Notes: generated from the letters alone by a model not told the origin. Positions 42,604 through 52,047 are shown, numbered from the stretch's first letter. The stretch is 64,000 bases of DNA from Steroidobacteraceae bacterium (GCA_019634915.1 JAHCAN010000005.1:56623-120622); one strand, 5' to 3'. Numbers and translations are program-made.

Positions 42604-44022
42604 TCAGAACACGCGAACGTTCTTGAACTGCCAGGGATCGCTCTTGTCGACATCCTCGGGCAGCAACCGCTCGCGATCGGACAGCGGCGTCCAGTCGGTG
42701 TACTCGCCGACCACCGGCCCGAGATACGGCGAGCAGATCTCGAGCATGCGGCGGAAGTCGAGCTCGTCCGGCTCGAGCAGCCCCTCGTTCGGATTCTCCA
42801 TCGCCCACACCATGCCGGCGAGGCAGGAGGCCGTCACCTGCAGGCTGGTCGCCTGGTTGTGCGGCGCGAGCGAGCGCGCCTCCTCGACCGACAGCTGCGA
42901 GCCGTACCAGTACGCGTTCTTCTTGTGGCCGGCGATCAGCACGCCGAGCTCGTCGATGCCGCTGACGATGTCGTCCATCATGATGCGCTTCGATGCCTGC
43001 ATGTCCCAATTGCGGCCCTGCAGCTCCCATACCGACAGCACCGCCGCATCACACGGGTGGTAGGCGTAGTGCACAGTGGGGCGGTACACCGGCTGCATGC
43101 TGTCGTAGACGGTGAAGTAGTCGGCGATCGAGATCGACTCGCCGTGCGTGATCAGGAAGCCCATGAAGTTCTGCGCCTTCGGCGTCCAGGTGCGCACGCG
43201 GGTCGCCGCGCCGGGCTGCATCAGGTAGATCGAGGCGCCGCAGCCCGCCTCGTGACGCTTGCCGTCGCGCGGGAAGTTGCGCTCGTGCGTGCCCCAGCCG
43301 AGCTCGGCCGGCTGCGAACCCTCGCCGACGAAGCCGTCGATCGACCAGGTGTTGACGAACTCGTTGCTGCGCTTCGGGATGCCCGACATCTGCGTGTCGC
43401 GCTCGGCGATGTGGATCGTCGTGACACCGAGCTGGCGCGCGAGCTTGGCCCATTCGGCGCGTTTCTTCGGCGCCGCCTCGACACCGAGATCGGCGGCGAT
43501 GTTGAGCATCGCCTGCTTGACGAAATGCGACACCAGCCCCGGGTTCGCGCCATGCGTGATGATCGCGGTCGGCAGGCGCGTGTGGCTGGTGCCGCCGCGC
43601 AGCGCGAGCGCGCTCTCGCGCAACGCGTAGTTGGTGCGCTGCGCCGGCGTGATCGTCGGCGAGGTATAGCCGCCGGCCCAGGGCTCGATGCAGGTGTCGA
43701 GGTACATCGCGCCGCGTTCCCAGCAGTACTTCACCAGCGCGACGCTCGACACATCGACCGAGACGTTCAGCACGAAGTCGCCGCGACCGACGTTGACGTC
43801 GAGGATGCGACGGAAGTTCTCGCGCGTCAGCGCCTGCTGCAGGAACTTGACGCCGTATTCGTCCGCTACCTTCTTGCCGAGGTCGTCCGCCGCGATGATC
43901 AGCATCCGCGACGGCTGGATGCCGATGTGGCGCAGGATCAGCGGCAGCACGCCCTGGCCGATGCTGCCGAAACCGATGATGACGATGCGGGCCGGAAACT
44001 CGATGTAGACCTTGTCTGCCAT
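42604..44022 (-). CDS. hss: Homospermidine synthase
   Basis: A 472-residue cytoplasmic NAD-dependent enzyme of the saccharopine-dehydrogenase-like fold that joins two putrescines to sym-homospermidine. ARIVIIGFGSIGQGVLPLILRHIGI is the Rossmann motif, and GADDLG-like IIAADDLGKKVADEYGVKFLQQALTRENFRRIL, ERGAMYLDTCIEPWAGGYTSP, THGANPGLVSHFVKQAML and GWGTHERNFPRDGKRHEAGCGASIYL are typical of bacterial Hss. I start at the ATG at 44022; the frame stays open to 44067. With speA 1.7 kb away it points to a homospermidine polyamine route, though the agmatine-to-putrescine step is not in the window. Confidence 0.92.
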   Translation of the reverse strand: MADKVYIEFPARIVIIGFGSIGQGVLPLILRHIGIQPSRMLIIAADDLGKKVADEYGVKFLQQALTRENFRRILDVNVGRGDFVLNVSVDVSSVALVKYCWERGAMYLDTCIEPWAGGYTSPTITPAQRTNYALRESALALRGGTSHTRLPTAIITHGANPGLVSHFVKQAMLNIAADLGVEAAPKKRAEWAKLARQLGVTTIHIAERDTQMSGIPKRSNEFVNTWSIDGFVGEGSQPAELGWGTHERNFPRDGKRHEAGCGASIYLMQPGAATRVRTWTPKAQNFMGFLITHGESISIADYFTVYDSMQPVYRPTVHYAYHPCDAAVLSVWELQGRNWDMQASKRIMMDDIVSGIDELGVLIAGHKKNAYWYGSQLSVEEARSLAPHNQATSLQVTASCLAGMVWAMENPNEGLLEPDELDFRRMLEICSPYLGPVVGEYTDWTPLSDRERLLPEDVDKSDPWQFKNVRVF

Positions 44023-44097
44023 GCGGGAGTCGCGCCTTCGGAATCTGCTCAGCCGGCAGGGTAGCAACCGTGTCGGGCGCTGACCAGCGCGCGGCGC

Positions 44098-44763
44098 TCA
44101 GCCGGTGCGCCAGTGCGGTGGAAATGTCCGGTCAAAGCCCGGCAGCGCTTCGACGCGGGCGAGCCAGCGGCCGAGCGACGGGTAGTTGACCTCGACCGGC
44201 AGGAAGCGCGAGGCGAGCACGCCGGCGCCCGGCCGCTGCAGCGCGCGCAGCAGCACCTTGATCGCCGGATAGACGACCATGTCGACGGCCGAGTAGTCGT
44301 CGCCGACGATCCAGTCGCCCTTCGACAGCCGCCCTTCGATCGTGCGCGCCTCGCTGGCCGCGGCCAGCATCGCGCGCGTCAGCTCGCCGAGATTGTCCTC
44401 GTTGAGACCGGGTCCGGTGAGCGCGCGCACGATCTTCATCAGCTGGTCCTCGGCGTAGGCCTCGAACTCGCAGATCACGCGCATGATCACGCCGGCCTCC
44501 TCGGGCGTGCGCCCGAAGATCGGCGGCTCCGGGTACTTCAGGTCGAGGTAATACAGTATCGCGACCGACTCGAAGACGACGTAGTCGTCGTGCCTGAGGA
44601 TCGGCAGGCGCCCGCGCGGATTCATCGCGACGATGTGCGGCGCCTTGTGCTCCTGCTTGGAGAACTGCAGCAGGTGGCTGCGATACCCGAGCCGCTTGTG
44701 TTCGAGCGCGAGCAGCACCCGCCACGAGTAGGGACTGCCGCTGCCCCAGTAGACGTCGATCAT
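44098..44763 (-). CDS. Glutathione S-transferase family protein
   Basis: A 221-residue GST. The N-terminal thioredoxin-like domain shows SPYSWRVLLALEHKRLGYRSHLLQFSKQEHKAPHIVAMNPRGRLPILRHDDYVVFESVAILYYLD, with the cis-Pro in RLPIL and the ES motif for glutathione. The C-terminal helical domain follows from about residue 90. It is cytoplasmic. It is divergent from the sulfurtransferase gene with a 42-base gap between start codons. The substrate is unknown. Confidence 0.88.
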   Translation of the reverse strand: MIDVYWGSGSPYSWRVLLALEHKRLGYRSHLLQFSKQEHKAPHIVAMNPRGRLPILRHDDYVVFESVAILYYLDLKYPEPPIFGRTPEEAGVIMRVICEFEAYAEDQLMKIVRALTGPGLNEDNLGELTRAMLAAASEARTIEGRLSKGDWIVGDDYSAVDMVVYPAIKVLLRALQRPGAGVLASRFLPVEVNYPSLGRWLARVEALPGFDRTFPPHWRTG

Positions 44764-44805
44764 GGCTCGATTGTAGTGGCCGTGATTTCAGTCGAGAATT
44801 GTCGC

Positions 44806-45654
44806 ATGTATTCGACCCTGATCGATGTTTCACACCTCGGCGCGCTGCTCGACCGGCCCGAAATCGTCATCCTCGACTGTCGTTTCGAGCTCGGCGCACC
44901 CGATGCCGGCGCCGCCGCGTTCGCGCAGGGCCACATACCGGGCGCGCAGTATGCCCACCTCGAGCGCGACCTGTCGGGCCCCGCCGACACGACCACGGGC
45001 CGCCATCCGCTGCCCGACCCCGAGCGCCTGGCGCTCACCTTCGGGCGCTGGGGCATCAATGCGAACGTGCAGGTGATCGCCTACGACGCCGGTCCCGGCG
45101 CCTACGCCGCCCGCGCCTGGTGGCTGCTGCGCTGGCTCGGCCATGAGGCGGTCGCAGTACTGAACGGGGGCTTTGCGGCGTGGCAGGCGGCGGGCTTCGC
45201 GATCGAGACCGTCGCGCGCCGCCGCGACGCGCGCCTCTATGTGCCGCAGCTGCGCGCGGAGCGTGCGATCGACACGCAGGAAATCCTGCAGCACCTGCCG
45301 CGCAAGGACCTCGACATCGTCGACGCGCGCGGCGCCGACCGCTTCGCCGGACGCAACGAGACGATCGATCCGGTCGCCGGCCATGTGCCGGGCGCGCGCA
45401 ACCGGCCGTTCACGGCCAATCTCGGCGCCGACGGGCGCTTCCTGCCCACCGCGACGCTGCGCGAGCAATGGGACGCGCTGCTCGCCGGCCGGCCGGTGTC
45501 GACGCTCGTGTCGATGTGCGGCTCGGGCGTCACCGCCTGCCACAACCTGCTCGCGCTCGAACACGCCGGGCTGCAGGGCGCGCGACTCTACGCGGGCTCC
45601 TGGAGCGAGTGGGTGCGCGATCCGTCGCGCCCGGTCGCGACGACCGACGACTGA
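44806..45654 (+). CDS. sseA: 3-Mercaptopyruvate/thiosulfate sulfurtransferase
   Basis: A 282-residue tandem rhodanese. Domain 1 (IVILDCRFELGAPDAGAAAFAQGHIPGAQYAHLERDLSG) is inactive-type; domain 2 holds the active Cys in SMCGSGVTACHN near residue 238. CGSGVTA is the loop of mercaptopyruvate sulfurtransferases (CG[S/T]GVTA) rather than classical rhodanese (CRxGxT), which is the basis for the sseA-like name. The ATG at 44806 is chosen by homology. It is followed by speA with the GTG 36 bases after the stop. Confidence 0.88.
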   Translation: MYSTLIDVSHLGALLDRPEIVILDCRFELGAPDAGAAAFAQGHIPGAQYAHLERDLSGPADTTTGRHPLPDPERLALTFGRWGINANVQVIAYDAGPGAYAARAWWLLRWLGHEAVAVLNGGFAAWQAAGFAIETVARRRDARLYVPQLRAERAIDTQEILQHLPRKDLDIVDARGADRFAGRNETIDPVAGHVPGARNRPFTANLGADGRFLPTATLREQWDALLAGRPVSTLVSMCGSGVTACHNLLALEHAGLQGARLYAGSWSEWVRDPSRPVATTDD

Positions 45655-45690
45655 TTTGCTATCGTGCGCGCCTCTTTGCCGGAGCACCGC

Positions 45691-47640
45691 GTGGCGGCTG
45701 AACCCAAGCCGGGCCTGAACCAACCCTGGAGCGTCGACGACTCGGCCGAGCTGTATCAGGTCGGCGCCTGGGGCAAGGGCTATTTCGCCGTCAACGCCGC
45801 GGGCCACGTGGTCGTGCGCCCGGACCGGCAGCCGGCCAACGAGATCGACCTGTTCGAAGTCGTGCAGGGGCTGCGGGCGCGCGACCTGACCGCGCCGGTC
45901 GTCGTGCGCTTCTCCGGCATCCTCGCGCACCGCCTGCGCCACCTGGCCGAGGCGTTCGCGCAGGCGATCGCCGAGAACGAGTACCGCGGCTCGTACGCGG
46001 CGGTGTTCCCGATCAAGGTGAACCAGCAGCGCCTGGTCGTCGAGGAAGTCTTCCGCTACGGCGCCGAGCACGGCTTCGGCCTCGAGGTCGGCTCCAAGCC
46101 CGAGCTGCTCGCGGTGATGGCGATGACCGAGGGCTCGTCCGACCGGCTGATCGTCTGCAACGGCTTCAAGGACGACAGCTACATCGAGGCCGCGATCCTC
46201 GCGACCAAGCTCGGCCGCACGATCGTGCCGGTGGTCGAGAACTTCTCCGAGCTCGAGCTGATCCTGAAGCACGCGGACAAGCACGGCGTGCGCCCGCGCA
46301 TCGGCGTGCGCGTCAAGCTCTCGAGCGAGGGCTCGGGCCGCTGGCGCGACTCGGCGGGCGAGAAGTCGAAGTTCGGCCTGTTCATCACCGAGATCCTCGA
46401 GGCCGTCGGCGTGCTGCGCGCGCGCGGCATGCTCGACTGCCTGCAGCTCGTGCACTGCCACCCCGGCAGCCAGCTGCAGGACATCCGGCGCGTCAAGGAC
46501 GCGATCAACGAGCTCGCGCACGTCTACGCCGAGCTGTCGCTGCTCGGCGCCGGGCTCAGGTACATCGACGTCGGCGGCGGCCTCGGCGTCGACTACGACG
46601 GCAGCGGCACGAACTTCCCGTCGTCGATGAACTACACGATCAACGAGTACGCGAACGACGTGGTCTACCGCATCGCGAGCGTCTGCAACGCGCGCGGCAT
46701 CGCGCACCCGGTGATCGTCAGCGAGTCGGGCCGCGCGATCGCGGCCCACCACAGCGTGCTGATCTTCAACACGCTCGGCAGCTCGGCGCTCGACCGCTTC
46801 CGCGTCGCGGGCCGCGTCGAGCAGGACTACGACGGCGACGCCGACCTGCCGCAGCCGGTGCAGGACCTGTTCGAGGCCTACGCGACGATCAGCGCGCGCC
46901 GCCTGGTCGAGTGCTACCACGATGCGCTGACGGCACGCGAGCAGGTGCTGCAGATGTTCAATCTCGGCCTGCTGTCGCTCGAGATACGCGGCCTCGCCGA
47001 GCGGCTGTTCTGGGCGACCTGCGCGCGGATCCGCGATTACTGCCGCCGCCTCGACACGGTGCCCGACGAACTCGCCGGCCTCGAGGAGATCCTCTCCGAC
47101 ATCTACTTCTGCAACTTCTCGGTCTTCCAGTCGCTGCCGGACAGCTGGGCGATCGACCAGTTGTTCCCGATCATGCCGATCCACCGGCTCGACGAGCGCC
47201 CGACCAGGAAGGGCGTGCTCGCCGACATCACCTGCGACTCGGACGGCAAGATCGACCGCTTCGTCTCGCAGCGCGACGTCAAGCGCACGCTCGAGCTGCA
47301 CGAGCTGCGCGCCGGCGAGGAATACTACCTCGCCGCGTTCCTGGTCGGCGCCTACCAGGAGACGCTCGGCGACCTGCACAACCTGTTCGGCGACACGCAC
47401 GTCGTGCACATCCGCGTGCACGAGAAGGGCGGCTGGGCGATCGAGGAGAGCGTCAAGGGTGACACCGCCAACAAGGTGCTCGAGTACATGGAGTACGACG
47501 TCGAGGAGCTCTACCCGGCGCTCGCGCGCGACTGCGAGCGCGCGATCCGCGAGGGCCGCATGACGATCACCGAGAGCCAGGCGCTGAAGCGCTTCTACGA
47601 AGGCGAGCTGAACGGCTACGCCTATCTCGAGCCGGCCTGA
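45691..47640 (+). CDS. speA: Biosynthetic arginine decarboxylase
   Basis: A 649-residue PLP enzyme that converts arginine to agmatine, the first step of the ADC route to putrescine. The PLP Lys lies in VFPIKVNQQRLVVEE near residue 108; other landmarks are YIDVGGGLGVDYDGS and SESGRAIAAHHSVLIFN. The length is right for SpeA. I start at the GTG at 45691, with GGAG 6 bases upstream; a GTG at 45664 is the outer option. Cytoplasmic. With hss at 42.6 kb it suggests putrescine is turned into homospermidine. Confidence 0.95.
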   Translation: MAAEPKPGLNQPWSVDDSAELYQVGAWGKGYFAVNAAGHVVVRPDRQPANEIDLFEVVQGLRARDLTAPVVVRFSGILAHRLRHLAEAFAQAIAENEYRGSYAAVFPIKVNQQRLVVEEVFRYGAEHGFGLEVGSKPELLAVMAMTEGSSDRLIVCNGFKDDSYIEAAILATKLGRTIVPVVENFSELELILKHADKHGVRPRIGVRVKLSSEGSGRWRDSAGEKSKFGLFITEILEAVGVLRARGMLDCLQLVHCHPGSQLQDIRRVKDAINELAHVYAELSLLGAGLRYIDVGGGLGVDYDGSGTNFPSSMNYTINEYANDVVYRIASVCNARGIAHPVIVSESGRAIAAHHSVLIFNTLGSSALDRFRVAGRVEQDYDGDADLPQPVQDLFEAYATISARRLVECYHDALTAREQVLQMFNLGLLSLEIRGLAERLFWATCARIRDYCRRLDTVPDELAGLEEILSDIYFCNFSVFQSLPDSWAIDQLFPIMPIHRLDERPTRKGVLADITCDSDGKIDRFVSQRDVKRTLELHELRAGEEYYLAAFLVGAYQETLGDLHNLFGDTHVVHIRVHEKGGWAIEESVKGDTANKVLEYMEYDVEELYPALARDCERAIREGRMTITESQALKRFYEGELNGYAYLEPA

Positions 47641-47742
47641 GCGGGCCGCCGTTCGACAGGTGAAATGACGGCGAGCCGGTGCAACACGGCCGGCCGGCCG
47701 CGATTACCATGGCGGCTGGCCTCCCATCCGAAGGGTTCCCCG

Positions 47743-48645
47743 ATGCGCCTCTTCCACACTCTCCGCGCCCGCCTGCTGCTCGGCGCCGCGCTGCTCGCCG
47801 CCGCCGGCGCCGCCCAGGCCGGCAAGATCGATCTCGCGACGCCCGAGGGCGCGAGCCTCGCGATGCGCAAGGTGCAGTGTTCGCTGCAGGACGATGCACC
47901 CGTCATCTTCTACTGGAACGGCGCGATGTACAGCCGGGTCGAGGGCGAGCCCGACCGCAAGCTGTTTCATGTCGAGGCGATGAACATCCGCACCTGCGTC
48001 ACCGTGCAGGATCCGGCCAAGGGGACCGGCTGGCGGCTCGTGTCGCGCGAGCTGCTGCTCTACATGGATCCCGACACGAAGGAGATCCTGAAGACCTGGG
48101 TCAATCCGTGGACCGGCAAGACGGTCGACGTGCTGCACATCGACAACGACCCGGTCAACCAGCCGCCGGTCTTCCCGGTCGGTCGCGACGGCAAGCCGAT
48201 CTCGTGGCCGGCCGAAGTGGTCGGCGACAACTGGTGGATGACGCTGACGGTCCCGCTCTTCTACAACAACCCGCTCGGCGGCCCATACCAGGCCTATGTC
48301 GGCGGCACCTACCACGCGACCGAGATGTTCAATTTCATGGGCGACGTCTCGAACCTCGTCGACGACAGGCGCCCGACCGCCGCAGTGCGCGTCGGCTGGG
48401 TGCGCCTGTCGAACTGGCTGCCGTGGATGGCGATGGGCGACCGCCAGGGCCTCGTGTACTTCCACACCGCCGGCCGCAAGATCGACGCCTTCGCCGATCT
48501 CCCGGACGTGCTGCGGCACGAGATCGAAACCAACTATCCGAAGTACCGCTCGCCCCCGCCGGGCGATGACACGCGCCCGAACGAGACCAGCTGGACCTAT
48601 TTCATGAAGAAGGTGCCGCCGCCGGCGCCCGCCGGTCGCCGCTGA
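47743..48645 (+). CDS. DUF1838 exported protein
   Basis: A 300-residue protein with a Sec signal peptide (MRLFHTLRARLLLGAALLAAAGAAQA) and an AAGGG ribosome site before the ATG at 47743. The body matches the DUF1838 family: LATPEGASLAMRKVQCSLQDDAPVIFYWNGAMYSRVEGEPDRKLFHVEAMNIRTCV, SRELLLYMDPDTKEILKTWVNPWTGKTVDVLHIDNDPVNQPP and PWMAMGDRQGLVYFHTAGRK. The family is uncharacterised and is seen beside steroid and aromatic catabolism genes in some proteobacteria. It stands alone between speA and the RRM gene and ends with its own terminator. Confidence 0.88.
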   Translation: MRLFHTLRARLLLGAALLAAAGAAQAGKIDLATPEGASLAMRKVQCSLQDDAPVIFYWNGAMYSRVEGEPDRKLFHVEAMNIRTCVTVQDPAKGTGWRLVSRELLLYMDPDTKEILKTWVNPWTGKTVDVLHIDNDPVNQPPVFPVGRDGKPISWPAEVVGDNWWMTLTVPLFYNNPLGGPYQAYVGGTYHATEMFNFMGDVSNLVDDRRPTAAVRVGWVRLSNWLPWMAMGDRQGLVYFHTAGRKIDAFADLPDVLRHEIETNYPKYRSPPPGDDTRPNETSWTYFMKKVPPPAPAGRR

Positions 48646-48651
48646 GCCACG

Positions 48652-48680
48652 CGGGGCCGGGTCGCCGGCCCCGTTTACTT
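48652..48680 (+). terminator. Rho-independent terminator of the DUF1838 gene
   Basis: CGGGGCCGG (48652-48660) and CCGGCCCCG (48665-48673) form a perfect 9-bp stem with a 4-base GTCG loop, followed by TTTACTT. It lies 7 bases after the DUF1838 stop. The TTACTT/TAGCAT pair with 17-base spacing just beyond could be the promoter of the RRM gene. Confidence 0.75.
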
Positions 48681-48734
48681 GCAGTTTGCGCCCGGGGTAG
48701 CATCGTTTCTCCGCCTGGCAGACGGGAAGACGGG

Positions 48735-49016
48735 ATGACGACGATCTACGTTGGGAACCTGCCGTTCTCCGCGACCGAGCAGGATGTCCGTGCGCTGTTC
48801 GAGGCACATGGCGCGGTCACATCGGTCAAGCTGATCAACGATCGCGAAACCGGCCGGCCACGCGGTTTCGGCTTCGTCGAGATGGGCGAGGCCGAAGCAC
48901 AGGCCGCGATCCAGGCGACGAACGGCCGCGAGATGGGCGGCCGCGCACTCAGGGTGAACGAGGCACAGGAGCGCCCGCAGCGCCCGCGCTCGAACGGCGG
49001 TCCCTTCCGCCGCTGA
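48735..49016 (+). CDS. RNA-binding protein with one RRM domain
   Basis: A 93-residue single-RRM protein of the bacterial cold-shock/Rbp type. RNP2 is TIYVGNLPF at residue 3 and RNP1 is RGFGFVEM near residue 43, with the aromatic positions kept. The C-terminal tail is Arg/Pro/Gly-rich (RPQRPRSNGGPFRR). It binds single-stranded RNA; cellular role unknown. Its own promoter and the preceding terminator suggest a monocistronic unit. Confidence 0.92.
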   Translation: MTTIYVGNLPFSATEQDVRALFEAHGAVTSVKLINDRETGRPRGFGFVEMGEAEAQAAIQATNGREMGGRALRVNEAQERPQRPRSNGGPFRR

Positions 49017-49087
49017 CGCGCCCGCCGGCCTTTCCTTGCGGCGCCGGCCGGGCTACGGTAGCGCCTCCAGACACGGAGGGACTGCCG

Positions 49088-49924
49088 ATGCTTCACCGGA
49101 ACCGACCGATGTGGCTCGCGCTCGCGGGTGCCGTCGCGCTCGCCGGCTGCGCGACGACCGCGAGTACGCGCACTTCGACCGCCGCCGACCTCGACCGGGT
49201 GCTGGCCGGTGATCACCGCAGCGAAGCGAACCGTGCGCGCGACGTGTACCGGCATCCGAAGCAGACCCTGCTGTTCTTCGGCATCCGCCCCGAGCAGACC
49301 GTCATCGAGGTGTGGCCCGGCGGTGGCTGGTACACCGAGGTGATCGCGCCGCTCGTCCAGGGCAAGGGCAAGTTCTACGCGGCCCAGTTCGCGCCGAACC
49401 CGGAGAGCCAGGGCACGACCCGGGCGCTCGCGGCCTACGCGGCGAAGCTCGCCGGGCATCCGGATCTCTACGGCGGCGCCACGGTCACCGCGCTCGGCCC
49501 GGGGGCCGACGAGATCGCGCCGCCCGGCAGCGCCGACCTGGTGGTCACCTTCCGCAACATCCACAACTGGATGGGTCGCGACTTCGCGCCCGAGGCGTTC
49601 GCCGCGATGTACAAGGCGCTGCGGCCGGGCGGCGTGCTCGGCGTCGTCGAGCATCGCGGCAACCCGGCCGTCCCGCAGGACCCGAAGGCGAAGAGCGGCT
49701 ATGTCAACGAGGACTACGCGATCGCGATGATCGAGGCGGCGGGCTTTCGCCTGGTCGCCAAGTCCGAGGTGAACGCGAACCCGAAGGACACGAAGGACTA
49801 CCCGAAGGGCGTCTGGACGCTGCCGCCGACCTACGCCGCCGGCGACGAGGATCGCGGGAAGTACGCGGAGATCGGCGAGAGCGACCGCTTCACGCTGAAG
49901 TTCATCAAGCCTTCGGGCAAGTGA
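49088..49924 (+). CDS. Class I SAM-dependent methyltransferase, predicted lipoprotein
   Basis: A 278-residue protein with a lipoprotein signal MLHRNRPMWLALAGAVALAGCATT (lipobox LAGC) and then a Rossmann-like methyltransferase body: TVIEVWPGGGWYTEVIAPLV (motif I, with WPGGG instead of the usual GxGxG), DLVVTFRNIHNWM and LRPGGVLGVVEHRGNP. GGAGG precedes the ATG. The combination of export signal and methyltransferase fold is unusual because SAM is cytoplasmic, yet this family recurs in proteobacteria. It follows the RRM gene on the same strand; a link is not evident. Confidence 0.87.
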   Translation: MLHRNRPMWLALAGAVALAGCATTASTRTSTAADLDRVLAGDHRSEANRARDVYRHPKQTLLFFGIRPEQTVIEVWPGGGWYTEVIAPLVQGKGKFYAAQFAPNPESQGTTRALAAYAAKLAGHPDLYGGATVTALGPGADEIAPPGSADLVVTFRNIHNWMGRDFAPEAFAAMYKALRPGGVLGVVEHRGNPAVPQDPKAKSGYVNEDYAIAMIEAAGFRLVAKSEVNANPKDTKDYPKGVWTLPPTYAAGDEDRGKYAEIGESDRFTLKFIKPSGK

Positions 49925-49954
49925 CGACGGGCGCGCCGCGCGGCGGCGGCGCGT

Positions 49955-52039
49955 TCACCACATGCTCTTGACGCGCTCGATCGCGTCGAGCGCCGATTGG
50001 CCGGCCTCGGCGAGCGATGCCTCGCCGAGGCTCGAGCCCTGGAAGCCGACCTCGTCGAGCGTCTTCAGCACTTTCTCGGTCATGAAGCGGCTGCGGGCGC
50101 CGTACACGTGCGCGTCGCCGTGGCGCGGCTGCTGCGTCAGCTGGAACCTGAGCGGCTGCACCAGCGTCAGGTCGTCCTTCGCGCGCGTCATCGCGACGTA
50201 GAGCAGCCGGCGCTCCTCCTCGATCGTCTCGGCGCGGCCGGTGGCGAACTCCGACGGGAAGCTGCCGTCGACGACGTTCAGCACGTAGACGCTGTCCCAC
50301 TCCATGCCCTTGGCCGAATGCACGGTCGAGAGCACCAGGTAGTCCTCGTCGTGCAGCGGCTGGCCGGCGAGATCCCCGCTCGCCTGCGGCGGATCGAGCG
50401 TCAGCTCGGTGATGAAGCGCTCGCGCGACGGATACTGGCCCGAGAGCAGCTCGAGCTGGTCGAGATCGCCGATGCGCGTGTGCACGTGCTCGTACAGCCG
50501 CTCGAGATGCGGCCGGTACCACTCGCGCACCTGGTTCAGCTGCCCGGTCCACGGCCGCTGCGGATCGACGAGCGCGACGAGCAGCTCGACGAGCTTGCGC
50601 CAGTCGACCGCGCAGTCGGCCGGCGGGTCGAATTCGCGCAGCGAGCCGAAGCTCGCGTCGTGCCGGAACAGGTGGTTCAGCGCGCGGCGCGCGTTCACGG
50701 GCCCCATGCCCTTCAGCAGCTGCAGCACGCGAAAGCCCGCCATCGCGTTGCGCGGATTGTCGATCCAGCGCAGGATCGCGAGCAGGTCCTTGACGTGCGC
50801 GGCCTCGAGGAACTTCAGGCCGCCGTACTTGATGAACGGAATCTTGCGCCTCGAGAGCTCGACCTCGAGCAGGTCGCTGTGGCTCGCGGAGCGGAACAGC
50901 ACCGCCTGGCGGCGCAGCGTCACGTTGGCCTCGCGCGCCTTCAGCACCTGCGTGCAGACATACTCGGCCTGCGTCGGCAGGTCGTCGACGGTGACGAGCC
51001 GCGGCCGCGAGCCCGCGCCGCGCAGCGACAGCAGGTGTTTCCTGAACTGCTTGGGCGCCTCGGCCATCAATGCGTTCGACACGTCGAGCACGGCCTGCGT
51101 CGAGCGGTAGTTCTGCGCGAGCGCGATGACCTCGGCCCGCGGCGTGAAGCGGTCCGGGAACTCGAGGATGTTCTCGACCGTGGCGGCGCGGAACGAATAG
51201 ATCGCCTGCGCATCGTCGCCGACCACGGTGAGGCCGTTGCCGTCGGGGCACAGGCCGTAGAGGATGCCCGCCTGCAGGCGGTTCGTATCCTGGTATTCGT
51301 CGACGAGCACGTGGTCGAAATGCGTGGCGACGTGCCGCGCGAGCTTCGGCTCGCTCATCAGAATGTGCCAGTAGAGCAGCAGGTCGTCGTAGTCGAAGAC
51401 CGCGAACTTCTGCTTGCGCTCGACATAGGTGCGAAAGAGCTTCGTCAGGTCCTCTTCCCACTGCGCGCACCACGGGAACTGCCGCGCGAGCGTGTCGGCG
51501 AGCGACAGCTGCGTGTTGACGCGGTGCGAATAGATCGCGAGGCAGGTGTCCTTGCGCGGGAAGCGCTGCTCCTTCGACGCGAGGCCGAGCTCCTGGCGGA
51601 TGCCGTCGATCAGGTCGGCCGAATCGGCGCGATCAACCACCGAGAACTGCGGATCGAGCCCGAGCTGGCGCGCGTAGTGGCGCAACAGCCGGTTGCCGAC
51701 CGAGTGAAAGGTGCCCGCCCAGCCGAGGCGCTGCAGGATCGTCTGGCTGACGCCGCCGAGCGCGTCGTTGAGCGCGATCTTCGCCACCTCGTGGGCGCGG
51801 CGGCGCATCTCGAGCGCGGCACGGCGCGTGAAAGTGAGCATCAGGATGCGCGCGGGATCGACGCCGTGCATCGCGAGGTGCGCGACGCGGTGCGCGAGCG
51901 TATTGGTCTTGCCGGTGCCCGCGCCGGCAACGATCAGCAGCGGGCCCGCGCTGAAGCCCCGCTGCGGCGCCGGTTCCCCGTAGGTCACGGCCCGGCGCTG
52001 GGCCGCGTTCAGCTTCTCGAGGTGCGCGCTCGTCGACAT
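49955..52039 (-). CDS. UvrD/Rep-family ATP-dependent DNA helicase
   Basis: A 694-residue superfamily 1A helicase. Motifs in order: I IVAGAGTGKTNTLAHRV near 38, Ia LTFTRRAALEMRRR, II HVLVDEYQDTN, III VVGDDAQAIYSFRAA, IV LAQNYRST, V STVHSAKGMEWDSVYVLN and VI EEERRLLYVAMTRAK. It lacks the long C-terminal tail of UvrD. Probably a cytoplasmic repair or replication-restart helicase. The ATG at 52039 has no ribosome site, and a candidate promoter 8 bases upstream suggests a very short leader. Divergent from the AhpD-like gene. Confidence 0.92.
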   Translation of the reverse strand: MSTSAHLEKLNAAQRRAVTYGEPAPQRGFSAGPLLIVAGAGTGKTNTLAHRVAHLAMHGVDPARILMLTFTRRAALEMRRRAHEVAKIALNDALGGVSQTILQRLGWAGTFHSVGNRLLRHYARQLGLDPQFSVVDRADSADLIDGIRQELGLASKEQRFPRKDTCLAIYSHRVNTQLSLADTLARQFPWCAQWEEDLTKLFRTYVERKQKFAVFDYDDLLLYWHILMSEPKLARHVATHFDHVLVDEYQDTNRLQAGILYGLCPDGNGLTVVGDDAQAIYSFRAATVENILEFPDRFTPRAEVIALAQNYRSTQAVLDVSNALMAEAPKQFRKHLLSLRGAGSRPRLVTVDDLPTQAEYVCTQVLKAREANVTLRRQAVLFRSASHSDLLEVELSRRKIPFIKYGGLKFLEAAHVKDLLAILRWIDNPRNAMAGFRVLQLLKGMGPVNARRALNHLFRHDASFGSLREFDPPADCAVDWRKLVELLVALVDPQRPWTGQLNQVREWYRPHLERLYEHVHTRIGDLDQLELLSGQYPSRERFITELTLDPPQASGDLAGQPLHDEDYLVLSTVHSAKGMEWDSVYVLNVVDGSFPSEFATGRAETIEEERRLLYVAMTRAKDDLTLVQPLRFQLTQQPRHGDAHVYGARSRFMTEKVLKTLDEVGFQGSSLGEASLAEAGQSALDAIERVKSMW

Positions 52040-52047
52040 GACCGCGC

